From the NCBI RefSeq assembly GCF_004959775.1, contig NZ_SJZG01000004.1:43195-107194 (forward strand): DNA of 64,000 nucleotides, read 5' to 3'. The stretch comes from Agromyces sp. H66 (lineage in GTDB: Bacteria; Actinomycetota; Actinomycetes; Actinomycetales; Microbacteriaceae). The first letter of the stretch is position 1, and every line of letters starts with the position of its first letter. The translations under genes were made by a program, and so were the position numbers. The notes beneath the pieces were generated by a model. The model saw only the letters and a list, made by a program, of their open reading frames with translations. It searched no databases and was not told where the DNA came from. Of this stretch, positions 1-8,073 are shown piece after piece.

Positions 1-1724
1 CCACGCTGCTGAAGCTTCTGGCGGGCCGACTCGAGCCCGACGGCGGGCGGGTCACGCGCCGTCGCGGCATCCGGATCGGCATGCTCGACCAGGCCGACGT
101 CGTCGATCCCGGCAAGACGGTCGCCGAGTCGGTCGTCGGCGGCATCGAGGAGCACGTGTGGGCGGGCGATGCGAAGGTGCGCGACGTCATCGCCGGGCTG
201 CTCGCGGATGTCCCGTGGCACGGGCAGATCGCCAGCCTCTCGGGCGGGCAGCGCCGCCGGGTGGGGCTCGCGGCGCTCCTCGTGGGCGACTGGGACGTGG
301 TGTTCCTCGACGAGCCCACCAACCACCTCGACATCGAGGGCATCGCCTGGCTCGCCCGGCACCTGACGTCGCGGTGGACCGCGGATGCCGGTGCGCTCGT
401 CGTCGTGACGCACGACCGGTGGTTCCTCGACGAGGTCTGCACCGACACGTGGGAGGTCCACGACGGCATCGTCGAGCCGTTCGAGGGCGGCTACGCGGCG
501 TACGTGCTGCAGCGGGTCGAACGCGACCGCATGGCGGCGGCATCCGAGGCGAAACGCCAGAACCTCATGCGCAAGGAGCTCGCGTGGCTCCGCCGCGGGG
601 CCCCTGCACGCACCAGCAAGCCGAAGTTCCGCATCGAGGCGGCGAACCAGCTCATCGAGAACGAGCCGCCCCTGCGCAATCCCGTCGAGCTCAACCGGCT
701 CGCGGTATCGCGGCTCGGCAAGGACGTCGTCGACCTGCTCGACGTCTCGGTGACGTACCCGGTGGCGGATGCCGCTCCCGGCGCCCCGGCCGAGCGCACG
801 GTGCTCCACGACATCGAGTGGCGCATCGCGCCGGGGGAGCGCACCGGCATCCTGGGCGTGAACGGCGCCGGCAAGTCGACGCTGCTGAAGCTCGTGACGG
901 GCGAGGTGGCGCCGACGACCGGGCGGGTCAAGCGCGGCAAGACCGTCAAGATCGCGGTCCTCAGCCAGGAGCTCGCCGAGCTCGCCGAGTGGGCCGACGA
1001 GCGCGTGAGCGCGGTCGTCGCCGAGCAGCGCACCGCCTACAGGGTCGGGGAGGGTTCGAAGGCGGTCGAGCTCACGCCCGGCCAGTTGCTCGAGCGGCTG
1101 GGATTCACGAACGCCCAGCTCTCGACTCCCGTGAAGAACCTCTCGGGCGGGCAGAAGCGGCGGCTGCAGCTCCTGCTCATCCTGCTGCAGGAGCCCAACG
1201 TGCTCATCCTCGACGAGCCCACCAACGACCTCGACACCGACATGCTCGCCGCGATCGAGGACCTCCTCGACTCGTGGCCCGGCACCCTGCTCGTGGTGAG
1301 CCACGACCGGTACCTCATCGAACGTGTCACCGATCGGCAGTTCGCGATCCTCGACGGCCACCTGCGCGACCTGCCTCGCGGCGTCGACCAGTACCTCGAG
1401 CTGCGTCGGCAGGCGTTCGCCGAGCCGGTCGAAGCGCCCGGCTCAGTGGCGTCGAGTCTCCCTTCGACAGGCTCAGGGAGCGCGGCGTCGGCGGCGCTCA
1501 CCGGCGCCGAGCGTCGCGCCGCCGAGAAGGAGCTCTCGTCGATCGACCGGCGGCTCGAGAAGCTCGCCGCCGAGATCGCGCGCCTGCACGAACGGCTCGC
1601 CGTGCACGACCAGGGCGACTACGTGGGGCTCGGCGTGCTGGGCGACGAGCTGCAGCAGCTCGAGGCATCCGTCGCCGATCTCGAGACCCGGTGGCTCGAG
1701 GTCTCCGAGGCGATCGAAGGCTAG
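1..1724 (+). CDS. ABC-F family ATPase, 5'-truncated by the window edge
   Basis: Duplicated-ATPase ABC-F protein, a family of soluble ATPases that act on ribosomes and lack membrane segments. The reading frame is open from base 3, which encodes STLLKLLAG-type residues just after Walker A of the first cassette, so only the N-terminus is missing (573 residues remain). Cassette 1 shows LSGGQRRR (about 237-260) and Walker B DEPTNHLD (about 310-333). An Arg/Lys-rich interdomain linker follows. Cassette 2 shows Walker A GVNGAGKST (about 855-881), LSGGQKRR and DEPTNDLD. The C-terminus (about 1500-1721) is a predicted coiled coil, as in Uup. A small inverted repeat is inserted in frame between cassette 2 and the coiled coil. 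The family assignment is secure; a Uup-like role rather than antibiotic protection is inferred from the coiled coil. Confidence 0.93.
   Translation, partial: TLLKLLAGRLEPDGGRVTRRRGIRIGMLDQADVVDPGKTVAESVVGGIEEHVWAGDAKVRDVIAGLLADVPWHGQIASLSGGQRRRVGLAALLVGDWDVVFLDEPTNHLDIEGIAWLARHLTSRWTADAGALVVVTHDRWFLDEVCTDTWEVHDGIVEPFEGGYAAYVLQRVERDRMAAASEAKRQNLMRKELAWLRRGAPARTSKPKFRIEAANQLIENEPPLRNPVELNRLAVSRLGKDVVDLLDVSVTYPVADAAPGAPAERTVLHDIEWRIAPGERTGILGVNGAGKSTLLKLVTGEVAPTTGRVKRGKTVKIAVLSQELAELAEWADERVSAVVAEQRTAYRVGEGSKAVELTPGQLLERLGFTNAQLSTPVKNLSGGQKRRLQLLLILLQEPNVLILDEPTNDLDTDMLAAIEDLLDSWPGTLLVVSHDRYLIERVTDRQFAILDGHLRDLPRGVDQYLELRRQAFAEPVEAPGSVASSLPSTGSGSAASAALTGAERRAAEKELSSIDRRLEKLAAEIARLHERLAVHDQGDYVGLGVLGDELQQLEASVADLETRWLEVSEAIEG
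1422..1474. repeat. Imperfect inverted repeat inside the ABC-F coding sequence
   Basis: GAGCCGGTCGAAG at 1422-1434 pairs with CTTCGACAGGCTC at 1462-1474 (12 of 13 positions). The right arm lies in CCCTTCGACAGGCTCAGGGA (1460-1479). The word resembles short dispersed palindromes I have seen in Microbacteriaceae and other high-GC genomes, but that is from memory. It is translated in frame as a Ser/Gly/Ala-rich linker and does not interrupt the gene. Confidence 0.6.
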
Positions 1725-1860
1725 ACGCCGGCGGGGATGCGGGGGAATACCACGCGCCTGCTCCGGCACTCGTCCTCAACACGCCGCGTGCGAGCCGGGC
1801 GGTCCACATGCCAGGGTGGACGGATGTCGTGCCCGACGCCGCGCCGCCATGATGCACTCT

Positions 1861-2298
1861 ATGACCCGACTCCGTGCCGACGAAGCTGCGCACCTGCCGA
1901 TCACGACCGACCGCGAAGTGGAGGAGCGCGTCGCCCTCCTGCTCCGGAATGCCATTCGCCGTCAGTGGTGGACCCTCTACCTCGATGACGACGACGTGCA
2001 ACTACCGCTCCTCATGCCCATGGCCGGGTATCCGGAGCGCCCCGACCTCCCGAGTGGCGAAGGCGGCACGGCGGCTCAACTGATCGCCGACCGCCTCTCG
2101 GGCATCATGCGCCAGGTCGGCGCGGCGAAGGTCGTCTTCGTGTGGGAGCGTCCCGGCGGCCCCGAGACGACACCTTACGATCGCGAGTGGGCGCGCGCGC
2201 TGGCCGAGGCATGCCGCACCGAAGGCGTCGTCGTGCGGGCGCGGCTCATCCTCCACGACGGCGGCGTGCGCTGGTTCGCGCCCGACGATTACGCCTGA
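1861..2298 (+). CDS. Conserved hypothetical protein, DUF4192-like context unknown
   Basis: A soluble protein of 145 residues that I do not recognise as a named family. The central part has a beta-strand-like stretch (VVFVWERPGG) and an alternating helix/strand look, with WWTLYLDDDD near residue 35; no signal peptide or membrane segment is seen. In-frame ATGs also exist at 1849 and 1852. ATG 1861 is chosen because CATGAT lies seven bases upstream, matching the leaderless spacing seen elsewhere in this window, and no ribosome-binding site precedes any of the three. It is transcribed away from the ABC-F gene with 136 bases between them, and converges on the MarR gene. The DUF4192 resemblance in the label is weak; treat the function as unknown. 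Confidence 0.7.
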   Translation: MTRLRADEAAHLPITTDREVEERVALLLRNAIRRQWWTLYLDDDDVQLPLLMPMAGYPERPDLPSGEGGTAAQLIADRLSGIMRQVGAAKVVFVWERPGGPETTPYDREWARALAEACRTEGVVVRARLILHDGGVRWFAPDDYA

Positions 2299-2336
2299 CC
2301 CGAGGATCGCCCGGCTGCCCGCAGCGCCCGTCCGAT

Positions 2337-2383
2337 CGAGAAGTCGCGGATGCACAGTTCGACTCGCCATCCGCACCTTCTCG
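2337..2383. terminator. Inverted repeat (repeat family A, copy 1), likely bidirectional terminator
   Basis: Arms CGAGAAGTCGCGGATG (2337-2352) and CATCCGCACCTTCTCG (2368-2383) pair at 14 of 16 positions around a 15-base loop. It sits between two convergent genes, where a shared terminator is expected. Its left arm shares ATCGAGAAGTCGCG with the perfect palindrome at 22198-22248, so the two look like members of one dispersed family. Confidence 0.6.
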
Positions 2384-2420
2384 GCGTACCGCACCAGTCG
2401 GCTCGAGCCGCTCGAGTGCG

Positions 2421-2912
2421 TCAGTCGAACCCGAGGCTGAGCTTGCGCAGCAGTCCCGCCAGCCGCTGCTGATCCGCGGCGGGCAGTTCCGCGAGGAGCT
2501 CCGCCTCGGCGTCGACGAGCCGCGTGATCGCGGCATCCACGCGCGTGAGGCCGGCCGGCGTCATCTCGACGAGGATGCCGCGGCCGTCGTGCGGGTCGGT
2601 CTGCCGAGTGACCAGACCTCGTTCGACGAGGCGGTCGATGCGGTTCGTCATCGTGCCGCTCGAGACGAGGGTCTGCTGCAGCAGTTGCTTCGGCGACAGC
2701 CGATACGGTGCACCGGCGCGGCGCAGTGCGGAGAGCACGTCGAACTCGCTCGACTCGAGCTCCGAACGCGTGAACGCCTGCCGCCGCGCGCGATCGAGGT
2801 GCTTCGACAGGCGGGCGACCCGCGACAGCACCTGCAGGGGAGCGAAGTCGAGGTCGGGTCGCTCGCGCTCCCAGTCGCGCACGATCCGGTCGACCTCGTC
2901 AGCTTCCGTCAT
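2421..2912 (-). CDS. MarR family transcriptional regulator
   Basis: A 163-residue winged-helix regulator. Residues around 50-120 carry the MarR fold: LSPKQLLQQTLVSSGTMTNR is the recognition helix region and LVERGLVTRQTDPHDGRG the wing with the typical D-x-R-G pattern. MarR proteins bind as dimers to palindromes near their own or neighbouring promoters and respond to small phenolic or drug-like ligands; no ligand can be inferred here. The start ATG at 2912 gives the normal family length, and a longer upstream frame has no MarR similarity. The neighbours upstream on the same strand are the SRPBCC and ArsR genes, 56 bases away. The gene converges with the hypothetical gene at 1861. Confidence 0.9.
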   Translation of the reverse strand: MTEADEVDRIVRDWERERPDLDFAPLQVLSRVARLSKHLDRARRQAFTRSELESSEFDVLSALRRAGAPYRLSPKQLLQQTLVSSGTMTNRIDRLVERGLVTRQTDPHDGRGILVEMTPAGLTRVDAAITRLVDAEAELLAELPAADQQRLAGLLRKLSLGFD

Positions 2913-2968
2913 TCCGCCATTATCCCGGCCGGGGCGGGCGATCGCGGCCTCCGCGAGGTCGCGCCCCC

Positions 2969-3406
2969 TCACGGTGACGTCGCGAGCGATTCGCCCGTCT
3001 CGAGCAGCGTCTTCATCGAGCTCAGCACGTACATCCAGCCGGTGCCGGCGACACCCTCGGCGGTCCTCGGCGACTCCTCGAGCCGGTCGTGGGTCAGCGT
3101 CACCAGGCAGGTCCCGTCGTCGCGGGGCGAGATCTCCCAGGTGACCCGGCTCGCCGGCTCCGCGGCGAGCTCCTCGTCGTAGCCCGACCGCCATTCGTGC
3201 ACCAATCGCCGTGGCGGGTCGAACTCGAGCACGGCCTCGGTGCCCCAGTCGGAGCCGTCGGGCCCGCGATTGACGCGCTCATGCGCCGTGGTGTCGATGC
3301 GGGCTCCGTAGAAGTACCTCGCGGTGTGCTCGGGGCGCGTGATGGCCTCCCAGACCTCCTCCGCGCTCGCGCGGATGAACACGTGGTAGACCTGCGTCGT
3401 CGTCAT
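2969..3406 (-). CDS. SRPBCC (AHSA1-like) domain protein
   Basis: A 145-residue protein of the START/SRPBCC hydrophobic-ligand-binding superfamily, AHSA1/CalC-like branch. The start is VYHVFIRASAEEVWEAIT, followed by RYFYGARI and the closing helix with GWMYVLSSMKTLLETGE, the usual order for the family. ATG 3406 is preceded by GGAGG at good distance and overlaps the stop of the upstream ArsR gene by four bases (ATGA), so translation is coupled. ArsR-SRPBCC pairs are common in actinobacteria; the SRPBCC partner is thought to bind a small hydrophobic ligand, but the biochemical role is generally unknown. Confidence 0.88.
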   Translation of the reverse strand: MTTTQVYHVFIRASAEEVWEAITRPEHTARYFYGARIDTTAHERVNRGPDGSDWGTEAVLEFDPPRRLVHEWRSGYDEELAAEPASRVTWEISPRDDGTCLVTLTHDRLEESPRTAEGVAGTGWMYVLSSMKTLLETGESLATSP

Positions 3407-3723
3407 CTCGGATCCTCCAGTTCTCGTTTGAGGTCGGCGAGCGCCGAGGCGGGTCCGACCCGGTACTTGTCGATCCATCGGTCGTGGATGAGCCGGATGG
3501 GCATGACGTTCAGGTAGTGCAGCTTCTCCCGGCCCGATCGGCGCGTGCTGATCAGCCCGGCATCTTCGAGCACCCGCAGATGCTTCATCACTCCGAACCG
3601 TGTCATGTCGGCAAGACCCTCGAGGTCGGCCAGTCGGGCGCCGTCGTGCTCGAACAGGTGGTCGAGCAGGCGGCGCCTGGTGGGATCGGCCAGCGCCTTG
3701 AACACGTCATCGTCGTCATCCAT
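3403..3723 (-). CDS. ArsR/SmtB family transcriptional repressor
   Basis: A winged-helix repressor of 106 residues: FKALADPTRRRLLDHL (helix 1), LADMTRFGVMKHLRVLEDAG (HTH) and ISTRRSGREKLHYLN (wing). The metal-binding ELCVC motif of metal-sensing members is absent, so it belongs to the non-metal branch usually paired with an SRPBCC gene. It is the first gene of a two-gene unit, its TGA overlapping the downstream ATG. The palindrome GTGACC-AAAA-GGTCAC directly behind the -10 box (see 3732-3754) suggests autorepression. The start at 3723 is eight bases from the -10 box, so the mRNA is probably leaderless. Confidence 0.9.
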   Translation of the reverse strand: MDDDDDVFKALADPTRRRLLDHLFEHDGARLADLEGLADMTRFGVMKHLRVLEDAGLISTRRSGREKLHYLNVMPIRLIHDRWIDKYRVGPASALADLKRELEDPR

Positions 3724-3731
3724 CTCGACCC

Positions 3732-3754
3732 AGAATAGGTGACCAAAAGGTCAC
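3732..3754 (-). promoter_or_regulatory. Promoter and operator of the ArsR-SRPBCC unit
   Basis: On the minus strand, TATTCT (3737-3732) lies eight bases before ATG 3723. The perfect inverted repeat GTGACC-AAAA-GGTCAC (3739-3754) fills the spacer just upstream of that -10 box, where a bound repressor would block RNA polymerase. That the ArsR protein binds it is inferred. Confidence 0.55.
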
Positions 3755-3832
3755 ATGACAAGCGGCGGATGCCACGGGCACCCCCGCGCGCCATGGCAGA
3801 CTGGTTGGCGCGCAGGGCGCCCGCCCGCGCGG

Positions 3833-3904
3833 TCCGCCATGGTGTAACGGCAGCACGACAGCCTTTGGAGCTGTGAGGACCAGGTTCGAATCCTGGTGGC
3901 GGAG
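3833..3904 (+). tRNA. tRNA-Gln (anticodon TTG)
   Basis: A complete cloverleaf of 72 bases. Acceptor TCCGCCA/TGGCGGA, a short D arm, anticodon stem ACAGC/GCTGT around the loop CTTTGGA with anticodon TTG at 3865-3867, and T arm CCAGG-TTCGAAT-CCTGG. The discriminator is G3904 and no CCA is encoded. The glmU start codon begins at 3906, one base after the mature 3' end. A weak -10-like CAGACT lies at 3797-3802. Confidence 0.96.
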
Positions 3905-3905
3905 C

Positions 3906-5348
3906 ATGGACCAGCAACTCGCGATCATCGTCCTCGCCGCAGGCCAGGGCACCCGCATGAAATCCGCCACCCCCAAGCTCCTGCACCCCCTCGCCGGGTC
4001 GCCGATCGTCTCGCACGTGCTCCGCACGGCGCAGGCGCTCGACGCCGCGCACGTGATCGCGGTCGTCCGCCACGAGCGCGACCGGGTCGCCGCCGAGGTC
4101 GAGGCCACGCTCCCCGGCTGCGTCGTCGTCGACCAGGACGAGATCCCCGGCACCGGCCGGGCGGTCGAGCAGGCGCTCGCCGCGCTCCCCGCCGACTTCG
4201 AGGGCGAGGTGCTCGTGCTGAACGGCGACGTGCCGCTCCTCGATGCCGGAACGCTCGCCGCCTTCCTCGAGCAGCACCGCGGCCACGCCGCGCAGGCATC
4301 CGTGCTCTCGGCCGTCTACGACGACCCGAGCGGCTACGGGCGCATCGTGCGCGACGAGCGCGGCGCGTTCCACCGCATCGTCGAGCAGAAGGACGCGACC
4401 GACGACGAGCGCGGCATCGCCGAGATCAACGCGGGCATCTACGCCTTCGGCGCCGGTGCGCTGCGCGACCAGCTCGCCAACCTCACGACCGACAACGCGC
4501 AGGGCGAGAAGTACCTGACCGACGTCATCCAGCACCTGCGCGAGGCGGGCAGCGAGGTCGAGGCGGTGCCCGTGTCGCAGCCGTGGCTGGTGGCGGGCAT
4601 CAACGACCGCGCACAGCTGTCGGAGACCGCCGCGCGACTCAATGCGCTCATCGTGCGCGGCTGGCAGCTGAACGGCGTCACCATCGAGGACCCGGCGACC
4701 ACCTGGATCGACCTCGACGTGAAGATCGATCCCGACGTGACCATCAGGCCGGGCACGCAGCTGAAGGGCGCCACGGTCATCGCGACCGGCGCCGTCGTCG
4801 GCCCCGACACGACCCTCGTCGACTGCGAGGTCGGCGAGAACGCCGAGGTGAAGCGAACGGATGCCACGTTGTCGGTCGTCGGGGCCGGGGCATCCGTCGG
4901 TCCCTTCGCCTACCTGCGGCCGGGCACCGTGCTCGGCGCCGACGGCAAGATCGGCACCTTCGTCGAGACGAAGAACGCGAAGATCGGCGCGGGCAGCAAG
5001 GTCCCGCACCTCACCTACGTCGGCGACGCGACGATCGGGGAGCACTCGAACATCGGCGCCGGGTCGATCTTCGCGAACTACGACGGCGTGCGGAAGCACC
5101 ACTCCGACGTCGGCTCGCACGTGAAGACGGGCGCGCACGGGGTATTCGTCGCGCCCGTTAGGATTGGGGACGGGGCCTACACGGGCGCCGGCACCGTCGT
5201 CCGCAACGACATCCCCGCGGGCGCGCTCGGCGTGAACGTGGCCCCTCAACGCAACATCGAGGGATGGGTCCGGAAGCACCGGCCCGGCACCGCGGCGGCC
5301 CAGGCCGCCGAGGCCGCCGAAGCGGCAACCGGCCCCGTCGAAGACTGA
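3906..5348 (+). CDS. glmU: Bifunctional GlcNAc-1-P uridyltransferase / GlcN-1-P acetyltransferase
   Basis: A cytoplasmic enzyme making UDP-GlcNAc, the first dedicated precursor of peptidoglycan: acetylation of glucosamine-1-phosphate, then uridylyl transfer. Residues 10-20 LAAGQGTRMKS with Lys24 form the nucleotide-binding loop of the pyrophosphorylase domain. From about residue 255 a left-handed beta-helix of hexapeptide repeats forms the acetyltransferase, with FVETKNAKIG and HLTYVGDATIG typical of GlmU. The total of 480 residues is normal, with an Ala/Glu-rich tail. ATG 3906 is needed to keep the nucleotide loop near the N-terminus; no upstream room exists because the tRNA ends at 3904. 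The prs gene follows after 38 bases, a conserved actinobacterial order. Confidence 0.97.
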   Translation: MDQQLAIIVLAAGQGTRMKSATPKLLHPLAGSPIVSHVLRTAQALDAAHVIAVVRHERDRVAAEVEATLPGCVVVDQDEIPGTGRAVEQALAALPADFEGEVLVLNGDVPLLDAGTLAAFLEQHRGHAAQASVLSAVYDDPSGYGRIVRDERGAFHRIVEQKDATDDERGIAEINAGIYAFGAGALRDQLANLTTDNAQGEKYLTDVIQHLREAGSEVEAVPVSQPWLVAGINDRAQLSETAARLNALIVRGWQLNGVTIEDPATTWIDLDVKIDPDVTIRPGTQLKGATVIATGAVVGPDTTLVDCEVGENAEVKRTDATLSVVGAGASVGPFAYLRPGTVLGADGKIGTFVETKNAKIGAGSKVPHLTYVGDATIGEHSNIGAGSIFANYDGVRKHHSDVGSHVKTGAHGVFVAPVRIGDGAYTGAGTVVRNDIPAGALGVNVAPQRNIEGWVRKHRPGTAAAQAAEAAEAATGPVED

Positions 5349-5386
5349 CGCACCGGTCGAGGCTGGTGGAGAGGACAGGCCGCCAG

Positions 5387-6364
5387 ATGGCTGGAATCGA
5401 GACCACCGGATCGAAGCGCCTCGTGCTCGTGAGCGGTCGGGCCCACCCCGAGCTCGCCGAGCAGATCGCGGTGGAACTCGGCACCGAGCTGATGCCCACC
5501 GACGCGCGAACGTTCGCGAACGGCGAACTCTACGCCCGCTACGACGAGAGCGTGCGTGGCACCGACGCGTTCGTGATCCAGTCGCATGCCGCCCCCATCA
5601 ACGAGTGGCTCATGGAGCAGCTCATCATGGTCGATGCGCTGAAGCGTGCGTCCGCGAAGCGCATCACCGTGGTCTCGCCGTTCTACCCGTACGCCCGCCA
5701 GGACAAGAAGGGTCGTGGCCGCGAGCCGATCTCGGCGCGCCTCGTCGCCGACCTCTACAAGGCCGCAGGCGCCGACCGCATCATGTCGATCGACCTGCAT
5801 GCCGCACAGATCCAGGGCTTCTTCGACGGTCCCGTCGACCACCTGTTCGCCATGCCCGTGCTGCTCGAGCACTTCCGGAAGCTCCTCGACCCGCAGACCC
5901 TCACCGTGGTCTCGCCCGACATGGGGCGGGTGCGCGTCGCTGACATCTGGAGCGACAAGCTCGGCGCGCCGCTCGCGATCATCCACAAGCGTCGCGACCC
6001 GCTGGTGCCGAACCAGGTGTCGGTGCACGAGATCGTCGGCACGGTCGAGGGGCGCGTCTGCCTCCTGGTCGACGACCTCATCGACACCGGCCGCACGATC
6101 GTGAGGGCCGCCGAGGCGCTCAAGGCCAACGGAGCGATCGGCGTCGTCGTCGCGGCCACCCATGCGGTCTTCTCCACCCCGGCGGTCGACATCCTGCAGG
6201 ACGAGTCGATCGACCGCGTCGTCGTCACCGACACCCTGCCCGTCCCCGAGTCCAAGCGCTGGGATCGCCTCACCGTGCTGCCCATCGCCCCGCTCCTCGC
6301 GCGCGCGATCCGCGAGGTCTTCGAGGACGGCTCGGTCACGAGCATGTTCGACGGCGCGGCCTGA
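5387..6364 (+). CDS. prs: Ribose-phosphate diphosphokinase (PRPP synthetase)
   Basis: Makes PRPP from ribose-5-phosphate and ATP for purine, pyrimidine, His, Trp and NAD synthesis and for decaprenylphosphoryl-ribose in actinobacteria. The 325 residues show the class I signature: FANGELYARYDESVRG, SPFYPYARQDKKGRGREPIS (flexible loop and ATP site), DLHAAQIQGFFDGPVDH and the PRPP-binding loop LLVDDLIDTGRTI. ATG 5387 follows GGAGAGGA at about 12 bases and matches the usual family length. It lies between glmU (38-base gap) and a fadD-like gene (8-base gap), so the genes are probably co-transcribed. Confidence 0.97.
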   Translation: MAGIETTGSKRLVLVSGRAHPELAEQIAVELGTELMPTDARTFANGELYARYDESVRGTDAFVIQSHAAPINEWLMEQLIMVDALKRASAKRITVVSPFYPYARQDKKGRGREPISARLVADLYKAAGADRIMSIDLHAAQIQGFFDGPVDHLFAMPVLLEHFRKLLDPQTLTVVSPDMGRVRVADIWSDKLGAPLAIIHKRRDPLVPNQVSVHEIVGTVEGRVCLLVDDLIDTGRTIVRAAEALKANGAIGVVVAATHAVFSTPAVDILQDESIDRVVVTDTLPVPESKRWDRLTVLPIAPLLARAIREVFEDGSVTSMFDGAA

Positions 6365-6372
6365 GGCGAACC

Positions 6373-8073
6373 ATGTCGATCACGACACCGCGTCCCTGGC
6401 TCTCGAGCTACGCCGAGGGCGTTCCGCACGACATCGAACCCGCGCAGGGCTCGCTCTACGACCTCCTGCGCGGCTCCGTCGAGCAGTACGGCCAGAACCC
6501 CGCGCTCGAGTTCTTCGGCGCCACCACCACCTACGCCGAGCTCGGCGCCCAGGTCGACCGTGCCGCCGAGGGGCTTCGCCTCCTCGGCGTGCAGAAGGGC
6601 GACCCCGTCGCCATCGTGCTGCCGAACTGCCCGCAGCACGTCGTCGCGTTCTACGCGGTGCTGCGGCTCGGCGCGATCGTCGTCGAGCACAACCCGCTCT
6701 ACACCCCACGCGAGTTGCGCCACCAGTTCGAGGATCACGGCGCCCGCGTCGTGATCGCGTGGGACAAGGTGGTCGAGTCGATCCAGGCCTTCCCGGCCGA
6801 CATCGCGGTCCGGCACATCGTGTCGGTCGACCTGACCCGGGCCATGCCGCTCGTCACGCGTGCCCTGCTCCGGCTTCCCGTGGCGAAGGCGCGCGAGTCG
6901 AGGACCGCGCTCACCACGAAGGTGCGCGGCGCCATGCCGTGGCAGCGGCTCGTGGCATCCGACCCCATCGACGCCCACATCGTGGCACCCACGCCCGACG
7001 ACATCGCCGTCATCCAGTACACGAGCGGCACCACCGGCAGCCCCAAGGGCGCCGTGCTGACGCACGCCAACCTCGGCGTGAACGCCGCGCAGGCGCGCGC
7101 CTGGGTACCCCAGGTCGAGCGCGGGACCTCGGTCGTCTACGCCGTGCTGCCGATGTTCCACGCCTACGGGCTGACGCTCTGCCTCACGTTCGCGATGAGC
7201 ATGGGATCGCGGCTCGTGCTCTTCCCGAAGTTCGATCCCGACCTCGTGCTGAAGGCCGTCAAGCAGCACCCGCCGACGTTCCTGCCGGCGGTGCCGCCCA
7301 TCTACGACCGGCTCACGAAGTCCGCCGCCGCGGCCGGAGTCTCGCTGCGCGGCATCGAGATCGCCATCTCGGGCGCCATGCCCCTCTCGGCCGACGTGGT
7401 CGATCCCTGGGAGGCGGCGACGGGCGGCTACCTCGTCGAGGGCTACGGGCTCTCGGAGTGCTCCCCGGTGCTGATGGCCAATCCGGTGGCGCCCAACCGC
7501 AAGGCCGGAACCGTGGGCCTGCCGCTGCCGTCGACCGAGGCACGCGTCGTCGACCCCGATGAGCCGACCGTCGACCGCGAACCCGGCGCCGAGGGCGAAC
7601 TCGTGGTGCGGGGCCCGCAGGTGTTCTCCGGGTACTGGCGCAAGCCCGAGGAGACGGACGCCGTGTTCGTCGACGATCCGGCGGGCGGCGCGCCGTGGTT
7701 CCGCACGGGCGACATCGTCTCGATCGACGACGAGGGCTTCGTGCGGGTCGTCGACCGCATCAAGGAACTCATCATCACGGGCGGGTTCAACGTCGCACCG
7801 AGCGAGGTCGAAGAGGCGATTCGCCACCATCCAGACGTGGAGGACTGCGCCGTCGTGGGCCTGCCCGACGAGCGGTCGGGTGAGGAGGTCGTCGCCGTCG
7901 TCGTGCTGCGGCAGGGCGCGACCCTCGACGAGGCGTCGATCCGCGAACTCGCCCGCAACGAACTGACGCCCTACAAGGTGCCCCGTCGCATCGTGCAGGC
8001 CGACGACCTCCCGCGTTCGCTGATCGGCAAGGTGCTGCGCCGCCAGGTGCGCAACGACCTCCTCGCCGGGTGA
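6373..8073 (+). CDS. Long-chain fatty acid--CoA ligase (AMP-forming)
   Basis: A 566-residue member of the ANL adenylate-forming superfamily that activates a carboxylic acid, probably a fatty acid, to its CoA thioester. Motifs: P-loop YTSGTTGSPKGA (about residue 216), YGLSECSPV, the hinge DRIKELIITGGFNVAPSEVE and the C-terminal catalytic Lys in LIGKVLRRQVR. The N-terminal domain has IVLPNCPQHVVAFYAVLRLG, typical of FadD proteins. The substrate cannot be told from the sequence. The gene starts eight bases after prs and its TGA overlaps the GTG of the next gene, so it seems to be part of the glmU-prs transcription unit; lipid activation is not an obvious partner of that pathway. Confidence 0.9.
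   Translation: MSITTPRPWLSSYAEGVPHDIEPAQGSLYDLLRGSVEQYGQNPALEFFGATTTYAELGAQVDRAAEGLRLLGVQKGDPVAIVLPNCPQHVVAFYAVLRLGAIVVEHNPLYTPRELRHQFEDHGARVVIAWDKVVESIQAFPADIAVRHIVSVDLTRAMPLVTRALLRLPVAKARESRTALTTKVRGAMPWQRLVASDPIDAHIVAPTPDDIAVIQYTSGTTGSPKGAVLTHANLGVNAAQARAWVPQVERGTSVVYAVLPMFHAYGLTLCLTFAMSMGSRLVLFPKFDPDLVLKAVKQHPPTFLPAVPPIYDRLTKSAAAAGVSLRGIEIAISGAMPLSADVVDPWEAATGGYLVEGYGLSECSPVLMANPVAPNRKAGTVGLPLPSTEARVVDPDEPTVDREPGAEGELVVRGPQVFSGYWRKPEETDAVFVDDPAGGAPWFRTGDIVSIDDEGFVRVVDRIKELIITGGFNVAPSEVEEAIRHHPDVEDCAVVGLPDERSGEEVVAVVVLRQGATLDEASIRELARNELTPYKVPRRIVQADDLPRSLIGKVLRRQVRNDLLAG

Noticed and set aside
3603..5279. A long open frame opposite glmU
   Set aside because: It runs across a tRNA gene and mirrors the glmU codons; no recognisable domain.
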